From positions 44,406-108,405 of the forward strand of contig JANQSF010000042.1 of NCBI GenBank assembly GCA_028284155.1: DNA of 64,000 bases, given 5' to 3'. The notes under the pieces were generated by a model. That model had not been told where the DNA came from. It saw only the letters and a list, made by a program, of their open reading frames with translations, and made no database searches. Both the position numbers and the translations under genes were made by a program. The stretch comes from Phycisphaeraceae bacterium. Lineage in GTDB: Bacteria > Planctomycetota > Phycisphaerae > Phycisphaerales > Phycisphaeraceae. This document shows, piece by piece, positions 26,952 to 37,654 of this stretch (position 1 is its first letter; the number at the start of each line of letters is the position of its first letter).

Positions 26952-29248
26952 CACCGGACCCTCTATTCCGCAGGCTCGTGTTCGCGCAGGTGCTGTTTGG
27001 CATTATCGCGTTCTGCATGGCCGAGCCGGGCGGCAACCCCGCGCTGCTGCTCGTGGCCGGCACGCTGGCGGCGTTGAGTTGGTACGTCGTCGAAGGGCCG
27101 TCGGGCAAGCCGCTGCCGCAGTGGATGATCCACATGGGTGCGTTTGCGGCGGTCGGTTGGCTGGTGTTCGACCTGCGGCGGGAGGCCGACCAGGTCGTGC
27201 TGGCGATGGGTCACTTCACGATGTGGTTGCAGATCGTTCAGCTTTACGGCCAAAAGACGAACCGCGAATACGCGCTGCTGCTCGTGCTCAGCCTGCTGCA
27301 AGTCGTGGGCGCGAGCATGATCAGCGTGTCGATGCTGTTCGGGGTGATCCTGATCGCATATTGCGCGTTGGCGTTGTTCACGGTCTTGTTGTTCCAACTG
27401 AAGATGACGGCCGACCGTGTGCGCGAGTGGAATCGCACGGCCACGCCACGCCGCAAACACACGCCCCGCCCCAAGCCGGTGTTCGGCCGAGGCCACCGGT
27501 GGCAGTTCCGCATGACAGCCGTGACGATCGGACTGGTGTGCGCGCTGGTCGCGAGCGTGACGTTCGTGCTCATGCCCCGTCGCCCGGCCCGGATGGGCGC
27601 GGGCGGATTGCCGTTCTCGCCGGCGCAGGTCGGTTTGTCGCAGACGGTTCGGCTGGACTCGGCGCCGCAGGTCGGCAACCCAACGCCGGTGATGAACGTG
27701 TCGGTCGCGCGCGGCGGCCAACCGGTCGGCGGCGACGGCGCGGGTTGGCTCATGCGCGTTTACGCGCTGGACCAGTACTCGCAGACGACGCAGCAGTGGT
27801 CGCGGAGCGTCGCCGTCGCTTCGCTGGATCATGAGGTCGAGGTCGAAAGCGACGGGCTGACCGTCTGGTTCGTGCCGGACGGGCCGAACGTGATCGACAT
27901 GGACGTGACGCTGCGCACGCCGGGTCAATTCACGCTGCCGACGCCGTACCCCTACAACAACGTGGCCGGGCCGCGTATCGATTCGTTCACGTTCAACCCT
28001 GTCGACCAGCAGGTCACGGCCCCGCGCGTCAAGGGGACGTTGCGGTACAGCGTCCGCAAGCCGCCGAGCCGGTGGGCGGACGTCCTGGCCAAGGGGTATG
28101 GCGAGTTGGCGCCGCTCCGTGACGAGTCGTTGGAACGGTTTCGCGCGTCGTACGCGCACGGTTGGCCTGAGCCGTCGGCCACCCGGCTTCGCGACGAGGC
28201 GTTCCGCGTCATGGGCGAGGCGGGGCTCGACCGCGACATCTACGCCGACCACGACCCGCGTGACGAGCGCATCGTGCGGGCGCTGGCGCTGCACCTGCGC
28301 ACAAACTACGAGTACAGCCTCGACAACCCGCGGTCGCAGGACGCAATCAACGACTTCCTCTTCGATCACCAACGCGGCCACTGCGAGTTGTTCGCCGCGT
28401 CGTTGGCGGCGATGGCCAGGTCGGTCGGCATGCGCGCCCGCGTCGTGACCGGTTTCCTGGTCAACGAGTACAACGACATCGGCGATTACTACGTCGTGCG
28501 GCAGGCCGACGCGCACGCCTGGACGGAGATCGATCTGGGCGAACGCGGCTGGGTCGCCTTCGATGCGACGCCGCCTTCCGACGTCGCGGCCGAGCACGCC
28601 GTTGACGACGGACTGTTCACACCTTTGCGTGAGCTGTATGAACACCTCGAATTCACCTGGCTGGGTTCGGTCGTTTCGTTCGACGCCGACCGCCGCGAGC
28701 GCATGATGGACGACCTGTCGTCGTCGGTGCGCGACGCGGCCGACGACCGGGATAGTTGGTTCGGTACGATCGTCAACTGGTTCAAGATGCTCCCGAAACT
28801 CTGGCGTTCGGACCGATTAGCGTTCATCGTCTCAGCCGTGGCGATTGTGGCGATCGTCGTGGGTATCGGGAGCCTGATCCAGACCTGGCTGCGACGCCGC
28901 AAGCGGTTGGCCGCGTTGCAACTGACGCGCCTGCCGCGCAAGCAACGGCGGGCGCTGGCGAGGCGGCTCGGCTTCTACCTGCACATGCTCGACCTGCTGG
29001 AGCGGCATGGTCACATCCGCCCGGCGTGGCAGAGCCCGGCCAAGTTCGCTGAAGACCTGGTCGGACTCGACGCCGAACGGTTCAGCCCGGCCGTCGCGTT
29101 GACCGAGCAGTTTTACGAGGTGCGCTTCGGCCACCGGCCGGTCGACATGCAACGACGAACGGTGATCCGCGAACAACTGCGTGCGTTAGAGAACGCGTTG
29201 TCCGAGCGACGGCGTGGCAAAGAGCCGGAAGTTGTCGCCGCGACATAG
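26948..29248 (+). CDS. TgpA-like membrane transglutaminase (DUF3488/transglutaminase/DUF4129)
   Basis: A 766-residue protein with the usual TgpA order: about six N-terminal helices (DUF3488, for example LLLVAGTLAALSWYV and MISVSMLFGVILIAYCALAL), a periplasmic transglutaminase-like domain with the catalytic Cys in RGHCELFAASLAAMARSVGMRARVV, His in ADAHAWTEI and Asp in VAFDATPP, then another helix (LAFIVSAVAIVAIVVGIGS) and a cytoplasmic DUF4129 tail. In Pseudomonas TgpA is essential and thought to modify or cleave envelope proteins. Translational coupling to the DUF58 gene is indicated by the ATGA overlap. Confidence 0.92.
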   Translation: MTPDPLFRRLVFAQVLFGIIAFCMAEPGGNPALLLVAGTLAALSWYVVEGPSGKPLPQWMIHMGAFAAVGWLVFDLRREADQVVLAMGHFTMWLQIVQLYGQKTNREYALLLVLSLLQVVGASMISVSMLFGVILIAYCALALFTVLLFQLKMTADRVREWNRTATPRRKHTPRPKPVFGRGHRWQFRMTAVTIGLVCALVASVTFVLMPRRPARMGAGGLPFSPAQVGLSQTVRLDSAPQVGNPTPVMNVSVARGGQPVGGDGAGWLMRVYALDQYSQTTQQWSRSVAVASLDHEVEVESDGLTVWFVPDGPNVIDMDVTLRTPGQFTLPTPYPYNNVAGPRIDSFTFNPVDQQVTAPRVKGTLRYSVRKPPSRWADVLAKGYGELAPLRDESLERFRASYAHGWPEPSATRLRDEAFRVMGEAGLDRDIYADHDPRDERIVRALALHLRTNYEYSLDNPRSQDAINDFLFDHQRGHCELFAASLAAMARSVGMRARVVTGFLVNEYNDIGDYYVVRQADAHAWTEIDLGERGWVAFDATPPSDVAAEHAVDDGLFTPLRELYEHLEFTWLGSVVSFDADRRERMMDDLSSSVRDAADDRDSWFGTIVNWFKMLPKLWRSDRLAFIVSAVAIVAIVVGIGSLIQTWLRRRKRLAALQLTRLPRKQRRALARRLGFYLHMLDLLERHGHIRPAWQSPAKFAEDLVGLDAERFSPAVALTEQFYEVRFGHRPVDMQRRTVIREQLRALENALSERRRGKEPEVVAAT

Positions 29249-29260
29249 ACGTTGGCATCT

Positions 29261-29374
29261 CTTCAGCCCCGGGCTTTGCCGGGGATCGCTCGACGGTCTG
29301 CTTGGAATGGACGTTTTCTGTTTTGGTGACGTGCGCATTGATGCCGGTCCCCGGGCGAAGCCCGGGGCTGAAGG
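29261..29374. repeat. Paired palindromic element, CAGCCCCGGGCTT family
   Basis: Arms 29261-29285 (CTTCAGCCCCGGGCTTTGCC) and 29347-29374 (GCCCGGGGCTGAAG at its end) are inverted around a spacer of about 60 bp. It lies 12 bp after the TgpA stop and 37 bp before the end of the convergent molybdoenzyme gene, where it could end both transcripts. Confidence 0.85.
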
Positions 29375-29410
29375 AATTCAAACAAGTATGGTTGTGGTTG
29401 CGGGCGGACG

Positions 29411-30049
29411 TCAATACCCGAACCGCTCTTCCCGCCAGGGGTCGCCGTGCATGTGGTAGCCGTTCACTTCCCAAAAGCCCGGCCGATCGGCGTCGGTCAG
29501 CTCGATGCCGCTGATCCACTTGGCGCCTTTCCAGAAATACAGCTTGGGGACGATCGCGCGGACCGGGGCGCCGTGGTCGGCTGACAGCGGCGCGCCGTCG
29601 TGGTGGGTGGCCAACAGGCAGTCTTCATCGACGAACTCGTTGAGCGGGAGATTGGTGGTCCAGTCGTTGCCGGGCGCGCTCGTCGCGTGCTGGATGACGT
29701 GCGTCGCGGCCGGCAGCGGCTTGGCCAGGTCGAGCAGCGTGCGCGTCGCGACGCCCTCGAACAGGTTGTCCAGCCGCGACCAGTGCGTAACGCAATGGAT
29801 ATCGCAACGCACCTTGACCTTCGGCAGGTCGTTGAACTGCGCCCAGTCGAGCGTGACCTCCTTCTCGACCAGCCCCCAGATCCGTAGTGACCAGTCGGCC
29901 GGGTCGATGCGTTCGACATCGCCGTAATGCAGGACCGGCCACTTGGTGGTCAGTCGTTGGCCGGGCGGCGTGCGTGCGACGGGCGAACCCTCGCCGCGCA
30001 GGGTGTCGGAGCTGATGATCTCGTCGTGTTGGTCGGGGAGCGTGGGCAT
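29411..30049 (-). CDS. YuiH/YedY-like molybdopterin-dependent oxidoreductase
   Basis: A 212-residue cytosolic member of the sulfite oxidase-like molybdenum cofactor family. The block RCDIHCVTHWSRLDNLFEGVA contains the cysteine expected to bind molybdenum, DADRPGFWEVNGYHMHGDPW and HGAPVRAIVPKLYFWKGAKW form the rest of the pocket, and there is no signal peptide, unlike YedY (MsrP). Such short cytosolic forms resemble Bacillus YuiH. The substrate is unknown; methionine sulfoxide is that of the exported relative. The start at 30049 fits the family; a longer form from 30106 is possible. Confidence 0.88.
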   Translation of the reverse strand: MPTLPDQHDEIISSDTLRGEGSPVARTPPGQRLTTKWPVLHYGDVERIDPADWSLRIWGLVEKEVTLDWAQFNDLPKVKVRCDIHCVTHWSRLDNLFEGVATRTLLDLAKPLPAATHVIQHATSAPGNDWTTNLPLNEFVDEDCLLATHHDGAPLSADHGAPVRAIVPKLYFWKGAKWISGIELTDADRPGFWEVNGYHMHGDPWREERFGY

Positions 30050-30276
30050 GGGGAATGGTAGTGATTGGATGCGCAATCGGGCGTCCAAGTTACCCCATGC
30101 CCCCACGTCGTCCTCGTAATCGTAATCGACCCCTCGCCCGACACCTGGCGTGATCGGCCTTGACTTACGCGATCAGACCACGACGCGACGGCAATGACGC
30201 AGCGGCGTTGCCGATGACGATGACGAGTACGAAGATGATTACGATTAGGAGTCGGGAGGTGTGACATTGCGTCGTA

Positions 30277-31263
30277 TCACAGAAACCGCCAATCATCCGT
30301 ATGAATCGTATAGATCCACAACAGCGCGTTGGTAATGCCGTGCGCCCAGACGACGGGGCCGAGGCCTTTGCGGCGTGTGACGGCGAGTAGGGCGCAGTAC
30401 GCGGCGGCGCAGACGACGATGCCCAGGTAGTCGCGCGGCACGTGGCTGACCATGAAGATCAGTGTTGACATGAAGAAGCCGCAGGCGGTGACGACGCCGA
30501 GCCGTGTTCTTGTGAATTCCTCGCCGAAATAAACCGCCGGCTCATTCGCCCATCGACCAAGCCGAGTGTGCGACAGCCAATCACCGAAGAGCGGGATGTC
30601 CATGGCGACCTGCAGCAGGCCTTTGACCGTCGCGTGGCGTCGACTGAAGCTGCGCAGCATCAGCGAACGGATAAACAACTCTTCGAACAACGGTACCAGC
30701 AGGCTCATGCCGACGAAGCGCAACGCGAGCGACAACCAGCCAACGGCCGTCCCCATGTCGCGTAGCATGCTCGTTGCGTCGGAGTCGATAAACGTCGCGT
30801 CGTCTGGGTTGGGCTGTGCGACGAACTGGTAGAGGTCGTTGGTGAACGTGCCCACGCCGCGTTCGCGCAGCGCGTCGAACTCGGCGACGGCCATGCCCAA
30901 CCAAACCCACGCCAACGCGACGAACACGCCGACCGGCACGGCCAACCAATGGAAGCGGAGATTCAGTTCGGGCAGCAGGCGTCGGTATCGCCACAGCAGG
31001 TAACCGACGAGCCCGCACTGCACGGTGTAGACCAGCGGGTAAGACCACGGCAGGTAGTCGCGGAGCGGGCCGATGGCGGCCAGCAGGACGAGGTACACGA
31101 CCATCGGGGCGATGCGCGGGTGCCACGGGTTCTGCATCATCCAGTGGTCGAGTCGCGACAACGCGCCCGTGCTGGGATGGAACCGCGGCGGCTTCTCGTC
31201 GGACGGCGTGCCCGCTGACTGAGCCTCGGCGTCCGGTCGCTTTGGGTCAGACGGATCGGGCAT
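30277..31263 (-). CDS. CPBP (CAAX-protease-related) membrane protease, PEP-CTERM associated type
   Basis: A 328-residue protein with about eight membrane helices. CPBP motifs are present: LFEELFIRSLMLR (motif 1, catalytic Glu-Glu and Arg), LIFMVSHVPRDYLG (motif 2 region) and VVWAHGITNALLW (motif 3, His and Asn). The general form resembles the CAAX prenyl protease-related proteins that accompany exosortase systems, and a PEP-CTERM substrate is encoded 5 kb away. It may process or mature sorted proteins, which is inference. Start at 31263 was chosen to exclude a hydrophobic, low-support extension. Confidence 0.82.
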   Translation of the reverse strand: MPDPSDPKRPDAEAQSAGTPSDEKPPRFHPSTGALSRLDHWMMQNPWHPRIAPMVVYLVLLAAIGPLRDYLPWSYPLVYTVQCGLVGYLLWRYRRLLPELNLRFHWLAVPVGVFVALAWVWLGMAVAEFDALRERGVGTFTNDLYQFVAQPNPDDATFIDSDATSMLRDMGTAVGWLSLALRFVGMSLLVPLFEELFIRSLMLRSFSRRHATVKGLLQVAMDIPLFGDWLSHTRLGRWANEPAVYFGEEFTRTRLGVVTACGFFMSTLIFMVSHVPRDYLGIVVCAAAYCALLAVTRRKGLGPVVWAHGITNALLWIYTIHTDDWRFL

Positions 31264-31402
31264 GAGCAACGACAAGCAGGAAGCGCAAAAGAAGTCAGGG
31301 CCGGGCCCCAGTCCTATCGGCAGGATAACGCAATCGATCGCGAGAGGATCAAGGTCGGCCCCAGGGCTTCCAGGCGGCAATGAAGGGTGAGATCGGCGGA
31401 AG

Positions 31403-31442
31403 AAAAACCCCGCCCGGAGCGATTGCGAGCCGGACGGGGCGG
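31403..31442 (-). terminator. Rho-independent-type terminator for the HMA gene
   Basis: Read on the minus strand, a GC stem (CCCCGTCCGG and CCGGGCGGGG, one mismatch) with an 12-base loop is followed by TTTTT. It lies about 220 bp beyond the stop of the tandem HMA gene. The rest of 31264-31664 holds no gene; 31500-31620 is noticeably AT-richer than its surroundings. Confidence 0.7.
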
Positions 31443-31664
31443 AGGAGGGAGAAGGAAGCCGTAGTGAAAAACTGCGTGCGTTGTCTACCTCTAATGGGCC
31501 AACGCGAAACTAACATACCATATGTGGCGTGTTGTCAAGCGGTTCACTCCAGAGATTTTCAATTTCTGGAAAAAATGTTCCACATGCTCCAATGCACGTG
31601 TAAATCATCGGTTATTGGAACCAGCCGACGCCAGTCTGCGTGCGTCTGAGACGGCTGGGACGGT

Positions 31665-32189
31665 CTACTTCGGGGTCACGGCGAAGCCCTTGGCTGCCAG
31701 GGCGTTGAGCACGACGCCGACGTCGAACTTGCCCTCGATCACAAACGACTTGGCCTTGTTCTTGGCGGTGTGCGCTTCGACGCCGTCGACCGACTCAAGC
31801 ACGGCGTTGATCGATTTGAGGCATCGGCCGCAGCAGATGTGCGCGCCGGTCACTTCCAGCCGCTCGACGGTCTTGCCCTTGTACTTCTCAGCCAGACTCT
31901 TCTGCTTGAGCGTCTTGTGGTTGGTCTTGCCGGCGAAGCCCGCGGCGGCCAGCGCGTCCAACGCCTTCTGGACCTGCTCGGGCGACCCTTGCAGCTTGAC
32001 GGACTTCTGGGCCTTGCTTGAACTGACCTGTGCGCCCGATGACTTGGCCGCGTTTTCCGCGCCGCGGTAGCAGCCGCCGCAGCAAAGATGCGTGTCGGAG
32101 AAGATCACCGTGACCGTGTCGTCAGCCAGCAGGACGGGCGACAGGATCAGCGCCAACGCGAGGGTGAACAGGGCGACCAGCTTCTTCAT
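31665..32189 (-). CDS. Exported tandem heavy-metal-associated (HMA) domain protein
   Basis: A 174-residue protein with a signal peptide (VALFTLALALILSPVLLA) and two HMA-like domains, residues 25-90 and 105-174. Each has a cysteine motif in the metal-loop position: HLCCGGCYRGAE and HICCGRCLKSIN, so CxxC in the form CGGC/CGRC with an extra Cys. The folds end in GFAGKTN and GFAVTPK as in MerP/CopZ. It probably binds copper or a similar soft metal in the periplasm. A GGAG site precedes the ATG at 32189. Confidence 0.87.
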   Translation of the reverse strand: MKKLVALFTLALALILSPVLLADDTVTVIFSDTHLCCGGCYRGAENAAKSSGAQVSSSKAQKSVKLQGSPEQVQKALDALAAAGFAGKTNHKTLKQKSLAEKYKGKTVERLEVTGAHICCGRCLKSINAVLESVDGVEAHTAKNKAKSFVIEGKFDVGVVLNALAAKGFAVTPK

Positions 32190-32380
32190 GACTTGACTCC
32201 GAAGGATGGGGAGGGGGGCGAAGGCCGGCTTCGTGCTCGGCCGTCACAAGGCATTGTACACGCCCGGATCGGCGATTCGGCCCGTGCCCGTCAGGTCAAC
32301 GCGTGAATCGGCCCGGCTTATTCACGTTGCGCGGATTAGGCAATATCAGGGCGGCTTGGGATGGCGTCAGGGCGGTTACC

Positions 32381-32932
32381 ATGCCCTTCGTGCCCGAATC
32401 ATCCCTGACATCCGCCGACGCTGAACTGCTTGTCGCCCAACTCGGGCGAGAGCCGATCGACGTCGTCGCGGTCGCCGCGCGGTGCCCGGCTGGTCATCCC
32501 AGCGTGGTCGTCAGCTACCCGCTGCGCGAGACGCGAGACGGGCTGGAACCGTTCCCGACCCTCTGGTGGCTGACCTGCCCGACGATCAGCCGACGCCTGG
32601 CGCAGCTCGAACGCGCGGGCGTGATCCGTGAGGCCGAGGCCGCCGTGTCGGTCAGCCCCGACATGCGGGCGGAACTGGCCACAAATCACCGGTCGTGCAT
32701 CGACCAACGCTGGGCATTGCTCAGCGCCGCAGACCGGCGGCGTGCCGTCGATGCGGGATTGGACAACGTGCTTCGCCAACGTGGTTTGGGTGGTCAGGCC
32801 AACTTCCTGGCGGTCAAGTGCCTGCACATGCACTTCGCGCAGCACCTGGTTGAAGGGAACGCGGTCGGCGCTTGGGTTGAGAAGCGGTACGACGTTCAGC
32901 CGTGCGCGGAAACGCCCAGTCGTGACCGGTAG
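32381..32932 (+). CDS. DUF501 domain protein
   Basis: A 183-residue protein of the DUF501 family. Recognisable blocks are VAARCPAGHPSVVVSYPL, PFPTLWWLTCPTISRRLAQLE and, near the end, VKCLHMHFAQHLVEGNAVGAWV. In actinobacteria DUF501 genes lie in a conserved cluster near eno and ppx, but the function is unknown. Two His and two Cys in the blocks could bind metal. ATG at 32381 was preferred over 32303 because homology begins there. Confidence 0.85.
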   Translation: MPFVPESSLTSADAELLVAQLGREPIDVVAVAARCPAGHPSVVVSYPLRETRDGLEPFPTLWWLTCPTISRRLAQLERAGVIREAEAAVSVSPDMRAELATNHRSCIDQRWALLSAADRRRAVDAGLDNVLRQRGLGGQANFLAVKCLHMHFAQHLVEGNAVGAWVEKRYDVQPCAETPSRDR

Positions 32933-32952
32933 CACGCGGTGTTCACGTCGAC

Positions 32953-33603
32953 CTATCGCGGCGGCATGATCACGCGGTCTTCGTCTTCCTCGTCGCTGTC
33001 GCCGTCATTCAGCCGGATACCGCCCAGTCGGTCGGTCGCGTAGAGCCAGAGGACATACAAGGTCGCGAACGTGAGCAGCGAGACGACCATCCAGCCTGGC
33101 CCGGCCCAAGCCCCGATGTAGATCGACGCCGCCAGGCAGACCAATGCGACCGCGATTAGATGCACGGCCGAGTTCCACCAGATGGCGCGGTTGGTGGCGC
33201 GGCGTTCGGCTTTCAATTCGTCGTAGGTAACGCCCTTGCCCGTACTCTTGTCGTAAGCGTTGCCGCACTCGGGGCATTCGCCGGCCGGCCGATCGGTCAT
33301 CAACGGGTAGTCGCAACGCGTGCAGCGCGGGTCGGAGTACGTGAACCGCCGCGTGTCCCGCCACGAAGAGCGCGTGTCCCACCAGTTCCACTCGCCCTGA
33401 ACGCGCTTCACGTCTTCGGCGATCTCGTTCTCGGTGATTGGCGGTCGCTCATAAGGCGAGCCGCACTCGGGGCACTTGCCCTTCAACGCCAGCCCCATGA
33501 GCGGGTATTTGCATTGCGGACAACGCGGCCCTCGTTGCGGGTCGAGCGGCGCCGCGGATTGGCCGGGCTGGGGTAAGGGTTGGGTGGGGCCTTCGTCGGG
33601 CAT
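32953..33603 (-). CDS. Membrane protein with two zinc ribbons
   Basis: A 216-residue protein. Two similar zinc-ribbon modules (PRCPQCKYPLMGL...GKCPECGSPY at about 25-55 and PRCTRCDYPLMTD...GECPECGNAY at about 90-120) precede two membrane helices (SAVHLIAVALVCLAASIYIG and GWMVVSLLTFATLYVLWLY) and an acidic tail. The gene sits between DUF501 (convergent) and dnaA (upstream, same direction). Function unknown. Confidence 0.8.
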   Translation of the reverse strand: MPDEGPTQPLPQPGQSAAPLDPQRGPRCPQCKYPLMGLALKGKCPECGSPYERPPITENEIAEDVKRVQGEWNWWDTRSSWRDTRRFTYSDPRCTRCDYPLMTDRPAGECPECGNAYDKSTGKGVTYDELKAERRATNRAIWWNSAVHLIAVALVCLAASIYIGAWAGPGWMVVSLLTFATLYVLWLYATDRLGGIRLNDGDSDEEDEDRVIMPPR

Positions 33604-33636
33604 CGGACGATTGTAGATCGCCCGTCACGGCGACGG

Positions 33637-35085
<1,449 letters not shown>

Positions 35086-35246
35086 CCGCTTCCCGTCGAT
35101 GCCACGGAGTCACGGCATCGACAACCCAGAACGGCGTGAGGTTAATCCGTTCATCACCGATTGTCAACGGGACAATCCCGATGTTTTGGCGTTCTTCATC
35201 CCCTAAATCTCTTTAACTGCCCAATCGGAATTACGATAAAGACAAT

Positions 35247-36467
35247 ATGCGAGAACGAAGAATCTTTTTCTTCGACGACGGTGTCGGGCGATTCGGTCCG
35301 ATGACCGACCTGCGCGACGTCGCACAGTGGCGAACCGGTGTGTTCGACACGCGCAGTCGCCTTGCGCGCGTTGTAGCCAAAGCCGATGATCGGTTGATCA
35401 GCATACAGGCTGAGCGGGATCACATCGATTGGCCCGACGATGTTCAACTGAACGACGACAGTTGGCTGATCAACGCGCGTTGGTTGGCCATTGATGGCCT
35501 TGAGCAAGTCGCAAACCTGCGACCCGGCCAAGCCCTGCGAGAAACATCCAGCAACGCCCTGATCGCGCAGCGCGGGCCGACCGCATCGGCGCAGGACGTT
35601 GTCACAGCAACGGTAACGCTCATCGATCGGCCGTGGCATGTGCTCGATCATCTCGAACGCGCCGTCACGCACGACCTGCAAGCGCTTGACTGGGATCCGT
35701 TGTTGACGGGCGGGAACGATTACTCGGTTACGGGCGCGTACAAAGTCCTCGCCGAGGCCGAGGTCGACGTGCAGCCGCGCGTTGTGTTTGATACCCGTCG
35801 TGGCCCGATCGCGCTGGCGGCGGGTTGTGCCATCGGCGCGGGGTCGGTGATCGAGGGGCCTGCCTACGTCGGCCGCGGCTCCCGGATCGTGCCACTAGCT
35901 TACCTGCGCGCCAACACCGTTGTCGGCGACGACTGCAAAGTCGGCGGCGAGGTCAGCTTCAGCGTGATCAACGACCACAGCAACAAGTCGCATGCCGGGT
36001 ACCTCGGTCACGCGTTGGTCGGCCGATGGGTCAACCTCGGCGCCGACACGAACGTCAGCAACTTGAAAAACACCTACAGCCCGGTCCGCGTGCAACTGGA
36101 AAGCGATTCCAAGCCGGAGGATACGGGCAGAACGTTCGTCGGCCCGGTCATTGGCGACTACGCCCGCACCGCGATTGGTACGCGTCTGAACACCGGCAGC
36201 GTCGTCGGCACGGCCGCGATGGTCGCCGTCTCAGGCTTTGCGCCTAAACACGTCGAACGCATGACGTTTCACACCGACGACGGCGTGTCGTTGTACGACG
36301 TGGATAAGCTGTTGAAGACCGTGGAAATGATGGCTTCCCGACGGGGACAGGATGTGCACAACGACCTGCGTGAGCGGTTGCGGGCCTTGTCTAACGCCCC
36401 ATCCCACGCAGAGAACGACTCCATAAGCCGGGCCTTTCCGAAGGCCCGGATCGACCGCGCAAGCTGA
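35247..36467 (+). CDS. GlmU-like sugar nucleotidyltransferase/acetyltransferase (alternative bacterial type)
   Basis: A 406-residue protein resembling the alternative GlmU group (UDP-GlcNAc diphosphorylase/glucosamine-1-phosphate N-acetyltransferase). The N-terminal part (RRIFFFDDGVGRFGPMTDLR) is a reduced nucleotidyltransferase-like domain; the C-terminal half is a left-handed beta-helix of hexapeptides (AAGCAIGAGSVIEGPAYVG, GDYARTAIGTRLNTGSVVG) with the SNLKNTYSPV block. It could supply UDP-GlcNAc for the MurG step, which is inference. The last residues (SRAFPKARIDRAS) are encoded by a single palindromic arm, so the C-terminus is probably extended. Divergent from dnaA across 161 bp. Confidence 0.85.
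   Translation: MRERRIFFFDDGVGRFGPMTDLRDVAQWRTGVFDTRSRLARVVAKADDRLISIQAERDHIDWPDDVQLNDDSWLINARWLAIDGLEQVANLRPGQALRETSSNALIAQRGPTASAQDVVTATVTLIDRPWHVLDHLERAVTHDLQALDWDPLLTGGNDYSVTGAYKVLAEAEVDVQPRVVFDTRRGPIALAAGCAIGAGSVIEGPAYVGRGSRIVPLAYLRANTVVGDDCKVGGEVSFSVINDHSNKSHAGYLGHALVGRWVNLGADTNVSNLKNTYSPVRVQLESDSKPEDTGRTFVGPVIGDYARTAIGTRLNTGSVVGTAAMVAVSGFAPKHVERMTFHTDDGVSLYDVDKLLKTVEMMASRRGQDVHNDLRERLRALSNAPSHAENDSISRAFPKARIDRAS
36425..36455. repeat. Single palindromic arm, CCGAAGACCCGG family
   Basis: GCCGGGCCTTTCCGAAGGCC begins at 36428 and is closely similar to the left arm of the element at 5437. It lies inside the 3' end of the GlmU-like gene and is translated. Confidence 0.8.
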
Positions 36468-36497
36468 TTCGCCCCTGTCCCGCGTTGTCCGCAGACC

Positions 36498-37403
36498 TCA
36501 CGCCCCGCCGTTCTCGGCGTGATCCAGAAACGTCGAAAGCCCCGGCCGAAAAACGACCTTGTCGTCGACGACGACGAGCTTTTCGTCGAGGTACATTTGC
36601 ACCGCCTGGCTCAAGACCTGTGCCTCAAGCGCTTGCCCCTTCTTGCGCACGTCGTCGGCTGTGTCGCGGCCGACATCGATGTGAAACACGTCCTGCAGGA
36701 TAATCGGCCCTTCATCCAGGTCTTCGGTGACGAAGTGCGCCGTGCAGCCCGTCACACGCATGCCGCTTTCCCACGCCTGGTGGTAAGGCTTGGCACCGGG
36801 GAAGAAGGGCAGCAGCGACGGGTGGATGTTGATGATCTTGTCGCGCATCGCCTGCACGATTTCCGGCGCGACGATCTGCATGTAACGCGCCAGCACGGCC
36901 AGGTCGGCGCCGTAGTGGCGCAGCCGTTCGAGCATCCACGCCATGTGCGCCGGCTTGTCGGTCGACGGCATGTGTTCAAACGTCAACCCGGCGGCGGTCG
37001 CCAACGGCTCGAGCACGGGGTGGTTGCTCAACACGCAAACGACCTCGCCGCGTCCTTGGAATCGGCCGTGCTGCCAGTCCTCGATCAGTTGCTCCAGACA
37101 GTGCGGCTCTTTGCTGACCAGCAGCGCGACCTTTTTAACCGGCCGCTGGTCGCGTAGCACGACGCGCACCTTCATGTCGATCGAGTTGCCCAGTTCAAGC
37201 AGGCCGGTGATCAACTCGTCCAGCGAGATCGACATCTCCGACAGATCGACGAGCATGTCCATCAGGAATTGGCCATGCACGACCTGTTGTTCAATGTCTT
37301 CGATGTTGATGCCACGTTCAGCGACGTGCGTCGCGAACCGCGCGACGACGCCCTTCTGGTCACGGCCCACGACGGAGACGACGGCTTTGATCGATTTGGT
37401 CAT
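36498..37403 (-). CDS. purU: Formyltetrahydrofolate deformylase
   Basis: A 301-residue PurU, which hydrolyses 10-formyltetrahydrofolate to tetrahydrofolate and formate. Residues 1-85 are an ACT regulatory domain (VVSVVGRDQKGVVARFATHVAERGINI). The rest is a formyltransferase fold with the catalytic Asn/His block IINIHPSLLPFFPGAK and the Asp in TGCTAHFVTEDLDEGPII. Length is typical. In glycine metabolism it balances one-carbon units made by the glycine cleavage system, whose P-protein (gcvP) lies 6 kb downstream, and lpd, encoding its L-protein, follows divergently at 37655. Confidence 0.96.
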   Translation of the reverse strand: MTKSIKAVVSVVGRDQKGVVARFATHVAERGINIEDIEQQVVHGQFLMDMLVDLSEMSISLDELITGLLELGNSIDMKVRVVLRDQRPVKKVALLVSKEPHCLEQLIEDWQHGRFQGRGEVVCVLSNHPVLEPLATAAGLTFEHMPSTDKPAHMAWMLERLRHYGADLAVLARYMQIVAPEIVQAMRDKIINIHPSLLPFFPGAKPYHQAWESGMRVTGCTAHFVTEDLDEGPIILQDVFHIDVGRDTADDVRKKGQALEAQVLSQAVQMYLDEKLVVVDDKVVFRPGLSTFLDHAENGGA

Positions 37404-37654
37404 GGCGGAGTCTAGGTGAAACGATCGGGGTCGGTGACGGGTCTGCCGGTTGGAGCATCCAAGGCGTGCCGCGGCACCAGAATGCCGGGATGCCTGCGGC
37501 GAGCGGGGTTGTCCAACGTTAGATCGGTCAGGGGCCGTGTGCAATCAATATGGGGCGTGCGGTCGATCGGTCTTCCGCCCCTACAATCGCCCCGCTTGTG
37601 AACCGATAACAAGGCTGACGTGAACCCCGTCGGCCCAGCCCTGAAAGTAGAGCG

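Noticed and set aside
25638..28645. Long minus-strand frames (438 and 560 residues) opposite DUF58 and TgpA
   Set aside because: Antisense shadows; compositionally biased, no start signals or motifs.
31380..31649. 89-residue frame over the terminator region
   Set aside because: It translates the hairpin and AT-rich spacer and has no family features.
35086..35246. dnaA upstream gap as origin of replication
   Set aside because: No TTATNCACA-type boxes or clear AT-rich unwinding region were found by eye.
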